Source: Enterococcus haemoperoxidus ATCC BAA-382 (GTDB taxonomy: Bacteria; Bacillota; Bacilli; Lactobacillales; Enterococcaceae). Taken from it: 64,000 nt of DNA. The stretch's first letter is position 1. Every line of letters starts with the position of its first letter. Positions 1 through 8,825 of this stretch are shown one piece after another. The stretch covers positions 992,001 through 1,056,000 of the forward strand of contig NZ_KE136480.1 of NCBI RefSeq assembly GCF_000407165.1, given 5' to 3'. The translations under genes and the position numbers were made by a program. The notes under the pieces were generated by a model. That model did not search any database. It had not been told where the DNA came from and saw only the letters and a program-made list of their open reading frames with translations.

Positions 1-8
1 GAATTCCA

Positions 9-55
9 AAGAGTAAAAGATAAATTGGGTTATAATTTATCTTTTACTCTTTTTT
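9..55. terminator. Rho-independent terminator, probably bidirectional
   Basis: An 18-bp perfect stem (9-26 with 34-51) and a 7-base loop is followed by a T-run. It probably ends a gene lying left of the window. The following stretch to 295 is very AT-rich and holds the promoter region of the next gene; no other gene is visible in it. Confidence 0.85.
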
Positions 56-295
56 GTTACTATATTTTTCGGGAAAATAAATCTAAAATAGATTTTTGGA
101 TTTTAATATCTTTTTTTGGGACAAAAATTTCTAAAAAAAAATAATAAAAAATATGTGAATTACTGCATAATAGTTTTAATCTAATCGAATTATTTCTTTT
201 TTTGCTGAAAAAATAGTAAAAAAAGAAATAAAAAACGAGGAATAAAGGATATATTTATTGAAATAGAGTACTTTTTTTATTTTTAGGAGGGAATA

Positions 296-1843
296 ATGAG
301 AGCTTTTTTGGATGAAACGTATGATAGGCAATTAAAAATTTTAAGTTATATAGATAATAAAAAAAAGGTAGTCACGATAAAGCAAATTTCTGATGATACT
401 AATCTTTCAGAGAAAACAGTATTACAAATAATCAGAAGGTTCGAACAAGAACTTGATTTCCAAGAACATCAGTTTCAGATTATTCATTCCAATAAATCAA
501 TTAGAGGAATTTATGCAGAAAACCTAGATTTGATGAGAATCTCATCAGGGTATGTAAAAAAATCTGTCCTTTATAAAATGATCCGCAATATTTTTTTATA
601 TGAAAAAGTAGATGTTAAAAAATTTTGTGAGTTAGAATATATAAGTCCACCAACATTTTCTCGCTATCGGCAACGGCTAGTTACTATCTTAAAACAGTTT
701 GGTTTAAGGTTATCCCGTGAAAACCAAATTCATGGAGATGAAATGAAGATCAGAAACTTCTTTTACCAGTTTTTCTCTCAATCATCAAGTGAATGGGAAT
801 TTAGCTTACAAGAATATCGTGAAATTGAAACGTATATTTATAAGCAAATCAACACTTGGCAAGCTAACAACAAAATCAAACAACGAAAAATTTGCCTGCT
901 TGTTTATATCAGTAACGTTCGTTCTTCGCAAAGACACTATTGTGAAAATAATATAATGACTCAACTAACAAAACAGCTTAATATGGATTATCATTCAGAC
1001 TACAAATATTTAAGTGGATTATTTGGTTATTTTTTATCAAAGAAAAATAGAACATTGGAGCAAGTTTGGAGTGAGTTAGCTTTCATACAATTGTTTTTAT
1101 ACATAGAAGATTTAAGTGATGAAACAATCGACTACGACAATTATGAAGCATATTTTAGTGAACAGAACTTTTCTTTTATTAAACAAAGTAATTTATTAAC
1201 AGAAACAATCATTACGACTTTTTTTTCAGAAATTGATACGACCGATAAAAAACTATTTTTACAAATCAGACAAGAAATTGATAAAATGCATCTAGTATTG
1301 TCTGAATTTTATATCGATTCGCGCATATTTTATTATGTTTATGATCCAGTCAATTTTTATTACCGTGATTCATTTGAAGATAAAATTTTTGAGCAGGTAA
1401 AGCAAATCGTGGCTGAACTGATTGAAGAACCTAAATATCAATATTTATGGAGTCAATTAAAAAGAAATACGAATGAAGAAGCCTTTGTAAATTACCTGTA
1501 TTTAATCGTTTATGCTCTTTTGAGCAAGCTTCAACAGTATACATATAAAACAGTCAAAGTGATGATCCAAAATTCAAAATTATTTATAGAAGGTATTATT
1601 TCCAATAAATTGAGGTTGATTTTTGGAGATAGAATTCAATTAGTAGATGGGTTTCGAAATAATCCTGATATTTTGATTACAGATGTATATTTACCTGACA
1701 CACCAAAGCAAACCAAAGAACTATTCGTCAGTTCCTTCTCCGACCTCGTGGATTTTAATAGCGCTGTTGATGGAATAAAAAAGGAAATCATCAATCAATA
1801 TGACCAACGAGTAGTTAAAAAAATTCAATCAATGTTCATTTAG
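296..1843 (+). CDS. Mga/AtxA-type helix-turn-helix transcriptional regulator
   Basis: A 515-aa cytoplasmic DNA-binding protein. The N-terminus (about residues 10-60) has a winged-helix pattern, and a second HTH around 100-130 (SPPTFSRYRQRL) fits the Mga HTH domain. The long middle resembles the PRD-like part of Mga/AtxA regulators, and the end resembles an EIIB-like domain (ILITDVYLP). The length fits the family (about 480-520 aa). The start has a good AGGAGG site at 284-289. It converges on the next regulator with a 4-base overlap. By position it may control the surface-protein locus downstream, which is typical of Mga relatives but not shown here. The target and any signal are unknown. Confidence 0.8.
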   Translation: MRAFLDETYDRQLKILSYIDNKKKVVTIKQISDDTNLSEKTVLQIIRRFEQELDFQEHQFQIIHSNKSIRGIYAENLDLMRISSGYVKKSVLYKMIRNIFLYEKVDVKKFCELEYISPPTFSRYRQRLVTILKQFGLRLSRENQIHGDEMKIRNFFYQFFSQSSSEWEFSLQEYREIETYIYKQINTWQANNKIKQRKICLLVYISNVRSSQRHYCENNIMTQLTKQLNMDYHSDYKYLSGLFGYFLSKKNRTLEQVWSELAFIQLFLYIEDLSDETIDYDNYEAYFSEQNFSFIKQSNLLTETIITTFFSEIDTTDKKLFLQIRQEIDKMHLVLSEFYIDSRIFYYVYDPVNFYYRDSFEDKIFEQVKQIVAELIEEPKYQYLWSQLKRNTNEEAFVNYLYLIVYALLSKLQQYTYKTVKVMIQNSKLFIEGIISNKLRLIFGDRIQLVDGFRNNPDILITDVYLPDTPKQTKELFVSSFSDLVDFNSAVDGIKKEIINQYDQRVVKKIQSMFI

Positions 1844-3333
1844 AAGTAGCCAGTCTGAATTCTTGTGCTTACGAATAGAGATAGAGCTTCCCAAGTAGCC
1901 GAATTGAAAGGATCATCAAAGAAGAAAAAGTCTTGATTACTAATATCCCCTTCATAACTGTCAGAAATGACTAAGTTTGCTTGCTGAATATCTGAAGTAA
2001 AATGAATGACTCGCGTTCCCAAGGTAGTTAATAAGTATTTTTTGATCTTATCTCCAATATAAAAATTTTTTGAGTATTGGCAAAAAATATACAACGGTTC
2101 TATATTTCGAGCACTATCTATTATGCAATAAAGCAAATTGGTCATATAAGTAACTAATCCTTTATTAGTTATTTTTTTTAAGAATGAATCGGTTATAGAA
2201 AATTGTACTATTAGATTATCAATTTCTTTTTCAATTTTTGAAAAATTCTGCCCATCATTATCTAGGAAAGTAAGTCGATCCTCATTCTCTAAAGTAGAAT
2301 GATAATCAACGTTGATGTAGTGCACATAAAGTAAAGCAATCATTAAATTGTAGTAATAGAGAAGATATTCTTCTGAATTCATGACTAAATCATATTTTAC
2401 TTGTATTAACTCTAGTAAATCAGTACAGCTTTTAGTTAAAGCTAGTTGTGAATTGATCAATCGTTGAGCTGTTTTTTGTTTGGTCTTTTTTGTATCAATA
2501 TCAGAAATAAAAAAACGGCTTAAAAAACCAAAATAAACTTGTTCATTTTTTAGTTCTTCCAAGGTCAGTGTATTGTTGAAGTCAATAGTAAATGTTGTCG
2601 GATTTTCTGTTTCTAAAATAAATAAGTAAGAAAAAAATTCCTCTGTAATCGAGATTTTTTCTTGTAAATATAAGCTTCTCCAGTAAGTAATATTTTGATG
2701 GTAACGTAGTCGCGTGTGTTGAGATGGGGCTAATGTCGTGTTGATTGGCAAAGGCAACTCCTTGAAATAATCTGGTGATTTGTTGAATGGCCAGACGATC
2801 CCTTTATTCGTGTTCCAATACATATAAAAAAGAAAAAAACGAATATCAGCCTCAGCTCCATAAACATTAGATTTACGGGAAAAGTCGCCAAAAGCAATTT
2901 TTACTCTAAAGTAACTAAGTTGTTGGTTGATCGTGTTCAAACTTTTGTATGTATATGAGGGACTCAAGTTAATGCTTTGAGCAAGTGACTCTAAAGAAGC
3001 ATGATTTTTGTTAGCCGCCGCAGCAAAAATTAAAATTTCGGGCGAAATATAGATATAGCTAAGTCTCACTTTATCAAGCACAAATGCAATGTTTAACGAA
3101 TCAGGCAGCACAACATAAAATGTTGTGTTTTTTTGCTGTATCTGGATGGGTGTTTTAGTGAATAGAAGGCTTAAATCTTCATTTAACTGTTTAATATAGC
3201 GATAGATAGTACTTTTAGATTCTTGACTATCAGTGATGATTTCTTGAATTCCAAGACCTTGTTTACTATATAGAAGTTTTTTTAGAAGCTCAAATTTATT
3301 GGCTTCATTTTTTTTCATAAATTTTTTATTCAT
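1840..3333 (-). CDS. Second Mga/AtxA-type transcriptional regulator
   Basis: A protein of about 497 aa with the same architecture as the preceding regulator: N-terminal HTH (IQEIITDSQESKSTIYRYI), a second HTH (LAQSINLSPSYTYKSLNTI), a long helical middle, and an EIIB-like end (NLVISDSYEGD). The frame stays open upstream to 3402, but that part is lysine/asparagine-rich AT sequence. I prefer the ATG at 3333, preceded by AAAAGGA at a long spacing; 3345 and 3318 are alternatives. It diverges from the winged-helix regulator at 3631, sharing the 3334-3630 control region, so cross-regulation of the surface module is plausible. It converges with the 296 gene, and their stop codons overlap. Confidence 0.78.
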   Translation of the reverse strand: MNKKFMKKNEANKFELLKKLLYSKQGLGIQEIITDSQESKSTIYRYIKQLNEDLSLLFTKTPIQIQQKNTTFYVVLPDSLNIAFVLDKVRLSYIYISPEILIFAAAANKNHASLESLAQSINLSPSYTYKSLNTINQQLSYFRVKIAFGDFSRKSNVYGAEADIRFFLFYMYWNTNKGIVWPFNKSPDYFKELPLPINTTLAPSQHTRLRYHQNITYWRSLYLQEKISITEEFFSYLFILETENPTTFTIDFNNTLTLEELKNEQVYFGFLSRFFISDIDTKKTKQKTAQRLINSQLALTKSCTDLLELIQVKYDLVMNSEEYLLYYYNLMIALLYVHYINVDYHSTLENEDRLTFLDNDGQNFSKIEKEIDNLIVQFSITDSFLKKITNKGLVTYMTNLLYCIIDSARNIEPLYIFCQYSKNFYIGDKIKKYLLTTLGTRVIHFTSDIQQANLVISDSYEGDISNQDFFFFDDPFNSATWEALSLFVSTRIQTGYF

Positions 3334-3457
3334 AGTATCATACATTCCTTTTGTATTAAAAAAAAACGATTTTTTATTTTTATTATTATGGAAATATAAC
3401 ATAAAAAACTGAATTAGTTAAAAGGTAAACACTATAATTTAAGCATATCTCAACTAT

Positions 3458-3523
3458 TTTTCAAAAAAAACGGGAAAAATAGTAATTTTTGTAATTTTTA
3501 TTAAAAATCAAAAGATATAATTT
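3458..3523 (+). promoter_or_regulatory. Promoter block conserved between the two module regulators (copy 1)
   Basis: The sequence TTTCAAAAAAAACGG followed by an A/T-rich stretch, TTTTTGTAATT and AAAAGATATAATT is repeated with few changes ahead of the paralogous regulator at 10957. TATAAT (3516-3521) is a good -10, but the -35 position (about 3493-3498, AATTTT) is poor, which suggests activator dependence. The conserved upstream box is the likely activator site. Activator identity is inference; the Mga-like proteins or the regulator itself are candidates. Confidence 0.55.
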
Positions 3524-3630
3524 AGGAGAAATGAATATCTGTTTTGAAACAAAAAACATTTTTTTTATTTTATTTTTGAAATTATTTAACAGAGTCATTT
3601 TATTATTTCTTAAAAAGAAAGGAAAATAAT

Positions 3631-4356
3631 ATGTACAACATAGGGATTATACCAGTAGAAGAATTAAAGAACAGTACATATACTGAGCAGTTTAGCAAAA
3701 CAAGGTATCGATTATATCCTTTAACAAAGGCTGAAATATGCACCAAAGCTTCACAAATGGATGCCTTAATAATAGAGGAATCTCCATTAGTTGGGCTAAA
3801 AAGTACCTGTGAATTAATTTTAGAACTTAGGCGTAACGCCAAAGCCTTGATTTGGGTGGTATCTAAGGCAGTCACTAAAACAAGTAAAATTGTTTATCTT
3901 CAGTTAGGTGCAGATGGTGTAGTAGATACAGAAACAGAGAAGGAAGAATTTTTATTACAATTTTCCAATATATTAAGCAGATTTACGAATGAACAAGAAA
4001 CGGAAAATAAAACATTCTCATATGCTGTACAAGAGTCATTTCAAAGGCAGTTAAAACTCATCCCAAGCAACTTAAGTATTGTTGTAGAGGGAAAAGAAAT
4101 CAGTTTAACCCAACTTGAATTTCAAACAATCGCACTTTTGCTAGAAAATATAGGAAGAGCTGTGACTTATGAAGAAATCTTTGCAGCCGTTTGGCAAGAT
4201 AAATATGCTGATAACCAATTAGAGAATAAGCAATATCGAATCAGCAACCTAATCTTTCATTTACGGAAGAAGATGGAAATAGACATTGGACATCCTAACT
4301 ATATCAAAACGGTCCGCTCAAAAGGATATATGTTAATGAATACAAAAAATGCATAA
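3631..4356 (+). CDS. OmpR/PhoB-type winged-helix regulator with atypical N-terminal domain (module A)
   Basis: A 241-aa protein. Residues about 145-240 form a Trans_reg_C winged helix: ISLTQLEFQTIALLLENIG, the VTYEEIFAAVW recognition segment, and IKTVRSKGYML at the end. The N-terminal half (about 1-120) has the size and LGADGV motif of a receiver domain, but the acidic pocket and phospho-accepting Asp are not evident. No histidine kinase gene is nearby, so it may not be phosphorylated. GAAAGGA lies before the ATG. It directly precedes the SipW/TasA-like genes and is a clear paralogue of the protein at 10957, so each probably governs its own module. Confidence 0.8.
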   Translation: MYNIGIIPVEELKNSTYTEQFSKTRYRLYPLTKAEICTKASQMDALIIEESPLVGLKSTCELILELRRNAKALIWVVSKAVTKTSKIVYLQLGADGVVDTETEKEEFLLQFSNILSRFTNEQETENKTFSYAVQESFQRQLKLIPSNLSIVVEGKEISLTQLEFQTIALLLENIGRAVTYEEIFAAVWQDKYADNQLENKQYRISNLIFHLRKKMEIDIGHPNYIKTVRSKGYMLMNTKNA

Positions 4357-4449
4357 TCCTAATTAATATATGGAATATCAGAAACAAGCTGATCGTTAGT
4401 ATAAAAGGCCGTTAAATATAAAGCTAGTAAAAAAACGATAGAGGATGAA

Positions 4450-5280
4450 ATGATGAGTAAAGAAAAAGTAAAAGGTTCTGCAAAAAAAAAGAAAGCGGGA
4501 AAGTCTAACTCTGGTCATACTCATAAAGCTAAAAGTAAAGTAAGAAGGTCTGAATCACCCACTAAAAATGGTGTGGTCAATCGAAAAAAGAAAAAAAAAT
4601 CTCCAATTTCACCTTCAAAAGGACACAGAGTATTTCTCTTTATTTGGAATTTTATTTTCTATGTTTTAATGCTGAGTCTATTGGTAGGTTCCAGCTTAAT
4701 GGCGATGATGCAGCAACAAGATAAAGCATTAAACGGTTATCGAATGTTTGGCGTTTTAACGAACTCAATGGTCTCGCCAGATAATACATTAAAAAATGGT
4801 GGATTTCGAGCTGGAGACATGTTGATTATTAAAGAAGTCGCTGATAATCAAGTAAAAGTTGGGGACGTGATCACTTATCGTCCATCAACGAATCCAACGA
4901 ATAAAAGTACTAATTTTCTAACACATAGAGTGGCGAAAATAGAGGATCACTTAGGCGAAGAAAAAGGTATCTTTTTCACTACTCGGGGAGATGCGAATAG
5001 ATCAGATGATATGCCCATCAGTGCTAGAGCACTAGTTGGGAAAGTAACAGTTCGTGTACCGAAAATCGGTGGCATTTTAGCGTTCGTAAAAGAAAATTGG
5101 TTCATTTCATTAATTTTTATGATTAGTATTATTGGTTTTATATGGGTCATTCGTATTTATATTCTAAACGAATCTGGAAAAACTCATAATCAGAAAAACC
5201 GAAAAGCAAAATCTAAAACGGATATTACCTTATCTAAGGTTAATATAAATAAAACACACACTAGGAGGAAACACGAATGA
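4450..5280 (+). CDS. sipW: SipW-type (ER-like, S26B) signal peptidase
   Basis: A 276-aa membrane-bound signal peptidase of the S26B class, which cleaves TasA/CalY-type precursors in Bacillus. The first 60 residues are a strongly basic Lys/Ser-rich cytoplasmic tail. A TM segment follows (about 61-85), then the catalytic Ser in TNSM (about residue 106), His in LTHRV (about 159) and Asp in GDANRSDD (about 181). This is the Ser-His-Asp set of ER-type enzymes, not the Ser-Lys dyad. A second TM (about 215-238) and a basic tail end the protein. The start could be either of two adjacent ATGs (4450 or 4453) after GAGG. Its TGA overlaps the next gene's ATG (ATGA), so it is translationally coupled to its likely substrate. 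The long basic N-terminal tail is unusual. Confidence 0.88.
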   Translation: MMSKEKVKGSAKKKKAGKSNSGHTHKAKSKVRRSESPTKNGVVNRKKKKKSPISPSKGHRVFLFIWNFIFYVLMLSLLVGSSLMAMMQQQDKALNGYRMFGVLTNSMVSPDNTLKNGGFRAGDMLIIKEVADNQVKVGDVITYRPSTNPTNKSTNFLTHRVAKIEDHLGEEKGIFFTTRGDANRSDDMPISARALVGKVTVRVPKIGGILAFVKENWFISLIFMISIIGFIWVIRIYILNESGKTHNQKNRKAKSKTDITLSKVNINKTHTRRKHE

Positions 5281-6302
5281 AACAAAATAAGAACAAGAAA
5301 AAATGGGTTGTAGCTGCTACAACACTAGCAGCAATAGCTGCTTTAGCAGGAACTTTTGCTTGGTTTACCAGCCAAGATAGCGCAAAAAACCACTTTGAAG
5401 GAAGCATTGCTGGTAGTGACGTAGAAGTAGTCGAAACATTTACACCACCAACTGATTGGAAACCTGGACAAAAAGTGAATAAGGACGTAGCCATTTTAAA
5501 CTCAGGTGATTATGATTCAATGATTCGTGTATCTTTTAATGAAGTTTTAACAAAACTAACAGATGCTTCTTCAAAAACAAGTAATGATGTAACGAATTTA
5601 GATGGAAAAACAAAAGATCAAGTTTATCTATTTCCTTTGAGTAAAACAGAAGGAACGTGGCAAGATGCTAAAGTAGTAGATACTAAAATGACTGTTGCTA
5701 CCGGTGATTATGCTGGAACGTATACATTGAAAGCAAAAGAACAAGTGGTGACAACAGATGCAGGTTCAACATACCGTTATGCCTCTTATTGGGATAATGG
5801 GACAGAACAATACTATGCAAAAGCAGGTTCATATAGCCGTGCAGAAGATGGAATCATTACTCCTTCAACACCAGAATTTAAATATGTTGATCTAGCAGCA
5901 ACTCCAGTGAATATGGACTGGACAAAACCCGTGTACAACCCAACTTTAACAATTGATGCCAATGGTAATGCTACAGTTTTGGCTGGTTCAGATACAGGGA
6001 AACAGATTACATTAGATTTTGTTAATTTATCAGCAACTCCAACAGCGGGTAAATGGTACTATAATGCGAATGATGGCTATTTCTATTATGTAGGAATTGT
6101 AGCATCACAAACGCAAACACCACAATTATTAGACTCAGTTACTTTAGGAAATGGTGCAGATAACAGCTATAGTAAAGTACAATTTGACTTAGTTGTTAAT
6201 TCTTCATCTATTCAAGCAGCAAAAGAGGCAGTGAATAGTGATCAATGGGTAAAAGATACAAATGCTGATTTAAAAACAGCTTTAGAAAGCTTATACAAAT
6301 AA
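5277..6302 (+). CDS. TasA/CalY-like secreted protein with SipW-type signal peptide (341 aa)
   Basis: The N-terminus has a basic stretch, a hydrophobic segment and the SipW-type motif AGTFAWFTSQDSAKNHF, as in TasA and camelysin precursors. The mature part shares two blocks with the proteins at 7325 and 8184: an early one (FTPP-x-DWKPGQ, then a strand ending in IRVSFNE) and a late one (GYFYYVG, then LLDSVTL). In Bacillus, TasA forms extracellular matrix fibres; that role here is inference. It overlaps sipW by 4 bases, and a terminator hairpin lies just downstream, so it may be the most abundant product of the module. AGGAGG lies upstream at 5262-5267. Confidence 0.85.
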   Translation: MKQNKNKKKWVVAATTLAAIAALAGTFAWFTSQDSAKNHFEGSIAGSDVEVVETFTPPTDWKPGQKVNKDVAILNSGDYDSMIRVSFNEVLTKLTDASSKTSNDVTNLDGKTKDQVYLFPLSKTEGTWQDAKVVDTKMTVATGDYAGTYTLKAKEQVVTTDAGSTYRYASYWDNGTEQYYAKAGSYSRAEDGIITPSTPEFKYVDLAATPVNMDWTKPVYNPTLTIDANGNATVLAGSDTGKQITLDFVNLSATPTAGKWYYNANDGYFYYVGIVASQTQTPQLLDSVTLGNGADNSYSKVQFDLVVNSSSIQAAKEAVNSDQWVKDTNADLKTALESLYK

Positions 6303-6366
6303 AAGGTGAAATGAAAAAATAAAATTATAAAATAGAAGCAATTCAATAAGTACATTAATACTAGCT

Positions 6367-6416
6367 GGTTAGTGAGTGATGCATCCAATCATCAACCACT
6401 AACCTGCTTTTGTTTT
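6367..6416 (+). terminator. Terminator after the first TasA-like gene
   Basis: GGTTAGTG (6367-6374) pairs with CACTAACC (6397-6404), with further pairing inside, followed by a T-rich tail. It probably limits read-through from sipW and the first TasA-like gene into the rest of module A. Confidence 0.7.
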
Positions 6417-6592
6417 GAAAAATGAAAAGTGAAGTAATTTGATTACTGACTATTTTCTCTAGCTCTATGGGCTAGTTTCACGGGAAAAGAGAAAACGTGA
6501 TTGGGATAAAAAGCACCGCACTTAATGTTCCTGTTTTTTCAGATGAGGCTAAATGAGCCCATTCCGCTTTTAAATTAGAAAGGAGGCAAAGA
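6417..6592 (+). other. Intergenic leader before the FPSTG-protein gene
   Basis: This stretch holds no gene. ATGGGCT near 6463 can pair with AGCCCAT near 6556, and TTTTCTCT (6450s) with AGAGAAAA (6480s), giving a possible folded leader. A GTGATTGGGATAA-like string near 6496-6510 resembles the left arms of the terminators at 10727 and 62940. I see no clear sigma-A promoter. Confidence 0.35.
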
Positions 6593-7291
6593 ATGACTCA
6601 TAAAAAATGGGTACAAATCTTTTCTCTCTTGTTTTTTGGATTGATAGTCGTAGGATATCCACCCAATCAGGCTTTGGCACAGGAACTTCCAAAAGGAATG
6701 GTTGTTGGCGATGATCAAGGAATCGTTGCTAAGAAAAATGGCGAATACTTAATGGAAGTCAGAGAGGTCATGCCTGGTAAAAAATGGCATACGACCATTT
6801 CGATGGTCAATATGGAAAAAGGAATTCCGTACAGACTTACAATGCTTATTTCACCTCCTGAAGTGTCAGGAAATCTTGATTTATCAAAATCAATCCAAAT
6901 GACATTAACCTACCAAAATAAGCAGGTATATAAGGGACCGATTTCAGGAGTGAGTAGCAAGCTAGATTTACAACGTACACCACTAGACCTAGGCGTCTTC
7001 CAAGCAGGAGATAGCCGAGCTTTGGAAGTGGACTTTTCTTTATCAGGAGAATATACAAATCAAGATTTTGCTGTTAAAAATGTAATGGATAATATTTGGA
7101 CTTTTTATGCTGTGACAACGACAGAACCATCCTCCGGTTCGATAACAGATTCACTAACTCCAAAACAACATGGATTATTTCCTTCAACAGGGGAGGCCAT
7201 GAAGCAAGGGATGATTTTTCTTTGTTTAGGGTTGTTTATTATTCTAATCGTTTTGCTGATTGGAAAAGCAAAACGAAAAGGAAATGAATAA
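6593..7291 (+). CDS. Cell-wall-anchored surface protein with FPSTG sorting signal
   Basis: A 232-aa secreted protein: signal peptide ending near ALAQ (about residue 29), a beta-rich ectodomain, and a C-terminal sorting signal LFPSTGE followed by a hydrophobic helix and the tail KAKRKGNE. FPSTG is a variant of LPxTG, and the sortase A gene at 27193 could process it. It sits between TasA-like genes, so it may anchor a TasA-type polymer to peptidoglycan, in the way TapA serves TasA in Bacillus; that comparison is functional inference, with no sequence similarity seen. The start has AAAGGAGG at 6580-6587. Confidence 0.8.
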   Translation: MTHKKWVQIFSLLFFGLIVVGYPPNQALAQELPKGMVVGDDQGIVAKKNGEYLMEVREVMPGKKWHTTISMVNMEKGIPYRLTMLISPPEVSGNLDLSKSIQMTLTYQNKQVYKGPISGVSSKLDLQRTPLDLGVFQAGDSRALEVDFSLSGEYTNQDFAVKNVMDNIWTFYAVTTTEPSSGSITDSLTPKQHGLFPSTGEAMKQGMIFLCLGLFIILIVLLIGKAKRKGNE

Positions 7292-7324
7292 AAAGTGGCG
7301 GGTCTTAGAAAGTAGGTGATGGAG

Positions 7325-8170
7325 ATGAAAAAAAAGTTAAGATATAAAAAAATAAACTATTTATTAAAAAACAAATGGTTCGTTACGTTATTTACACTTG
7401 GATTTATTGTGAGTGTAACTGCCTTGAGTGAAACATATGCTTGGTTTGAATCATCGGACAATCGCAAAAACTCTTTTGAAGGAACTAAGCTTGTAGCAGA
7501 AATCGATGAGATATTTACTCCAAATAAAGAATGGCAACCAGGTAGTAGAACAACAAAAGAAGTACGTATCAAAAATGTCGGACCTGCTACTGCTTTTGTT
7601 CGTGTCTCTCTTTACGAATTTTTAGCAAGTTTCCAAATAGACGTGACCGACCAAACTGGAAATGGCAATTTAAAAACAGTTGCTACAACAATTCAGCCGA
7701 GTCTAAATGAAGCGAATACTGATACTTGGGAAATAGCAGCTAAAAATCATAGCACGTATACAAGTGCCGGGGAAAATTATGTTACAGATTCAGCGCTAAT
7801 TTCAGATCCATTAAACAATACGGGCATGTATGAATACAATAGTCCTGAAAGAGAAAAATCAGCTTTAAAATACTTGGATTTAAATTTTTCCAAAACATTT
7901 GAAGCAACAATACCAAATGAAACAGGAAAAAAGTGGGTCTATGAGAATGGCTACTTTTATTATTTGAGTCCATTAAAATCTGGAGAATTAAGCGAACCAT
8001 TGCTAGATAGTGTAACTTTATCTGATACACTATCTAATCAATACAAAGGAGCACTTTATAAACTAAAAGTTTATATGGACGCACATGATTTAACACAACC
8101 GCTGATAAATGAATGGCAATTAGACCAGAAAGGTAAGGTTTACCCATTATTAGTCGACCAACTAAAATGA
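7325..8170 (+). CDS. TasA/CalY-like secreted protein with SipW-type signal peptide (282 aa)
   Basis: The N-terminus has a basic segment, a long hydrophobic helix and ETYAWFESSDNRKNSF, the SipW-type leader pattern. The mature protein repeats the FTP-x-x-EWQPG block, the FVRVSLYE strand and the late GYFYYL/LLDSVTL block of the 341-aa paralogue. I chose the third possible start (ATG 7325) because AGGTG at 7314-7318 is best spaced for it; GTG 7316 and ATG 7319 are alternatives. The next gene begins 13 bases after its stop. It is likely a minor or accessory subunit of the same polymer. Confidence 0.82.
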   Translation: MKKKLRYKKINYLLKNKWFVTLFTLGFIVSVTALSETYAWFESSDNRKNSFEGTKLVAEIDEIFTPNKEWQPGSRTTKEVRIKNVGPATAFVRVSLYEFLASFQIDVTDQTGNGNLKTVATTIQPSLNEANTDTWEIAAKNHSTYTSAGENYVTDSALISDPLNNTGMYEYNSPEREKSALKYLDLNFSKTFEATIPNETGKKWVYENGYFYYLSPLKSGELSEPLLDSVTLSDTLSNQYKGALYKLKVYMDAHDLTQPLINEWQLDQKGKVYPLLVDQLK

Positions 8171-8183
8171 GGAGGACGAAAAA

Positions 8184-8807
8184 ATGGAAAATAAACAGCA
8201 GAAAAAATCATTGAAAGTGACATGTCTTTTTTACTCATTCTTCGTTTCTATACTCATACTTGGAATATGGGGAGCTAAAGTGGTATATGCCTCACTAATT
8301 TCAGCCGATCATGTTGTAAACGACTTTCAAGTAAGTGATTTGAAAGGAACGATTAAAGAAGACTTTGTGCCGCCAACCAATGATAATCCAATGAAGCCGG
8401 GAATGAGCTATCCTAAAAAAGTAGCGATAAACAATACAAGTACAACACCATTTTATGTAAGAGTTTTGGTGACTCCAGAAATTCAATCAGCAGATGGAAC
8501 GTTGTTAACTGGTAATATTGGAAAAGAAGTGAGCATTGATTTGGGAGAAGACTGGTTATTAGGTGAAGATGGATATTATTACTATCTAGGAAAAGTTGGG
8601 AAAGGCCAAACCACGTCTCCTTTATTTACCCAAGTAACTTTAGCAGATAATGTAGATGAAGCTTATACTGGTGCGGTTATGCAGATTCATGTTAAAAGCG
8701 AAACGATTATTGCGGGGAAGAAGCAATATAGAGAAGCTTGGTGGGATGGAAGTATCCCGAACACAGGTGTATTGCAGAAGATAGATACTAAATTACAAAA
8801 TTTATAG
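8184..8807 (+). CDS. Short TasA/CalY-like secreted protein (207 aa)
   Basis: The N-terminal hydrophobic segment (about 12-35) ends in VVYASLISADHVVNDF, a degenerate SipW-type leader. The mature part keeps the FVPP-x(5)-MKPG block, the FYVRVLVTPE strand and GYYYYLG followed by FTQVTLAD, so it is a third paralogue of the proteins at 5277 and 7325. The C-terminus contains SIPNTGVLQKI, which resembles an xPxTG core but has no hydrophobic anchor or basic tail after it, so I do not call it a sorting signal. GAGGAGG precedes the ATG. Confidence 0.78.
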   Translation: MENKQQKKSLKVTCLFYSFFVSILILGIWGAKVVYASLISADHVVNDFQVSDLKGTIKEDFVPPTNDNPMKPGMSYPKKVAINNTSTTPFYVRVLVTPEIQSADGTLLTGNIGKEVSIDLGEDWLLGEDGYYYYLGKVGKGQTTSPLFTQVTLADNVDEAYTGAVMQIHVKSETIIAGKKQYREAWWDGSIPNTGVLQKIDTKLQNL

Positions 8808-8825
8808 GAAAGGAGGACAATCATT

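Noticed and set aside
3334-3402. Longer N-terminus of the second Mga-like regulator
   Set aside because: The added part is AT-rich Lys/Asn/Phe text without a ribosome site, and family members start close to the HTH.
8184-8807. SIPNTG near the C-terminus as a sorting signal
   Set aside because: No hydrophobic helix or basic tail follows, so sortase anchoring is not supported.
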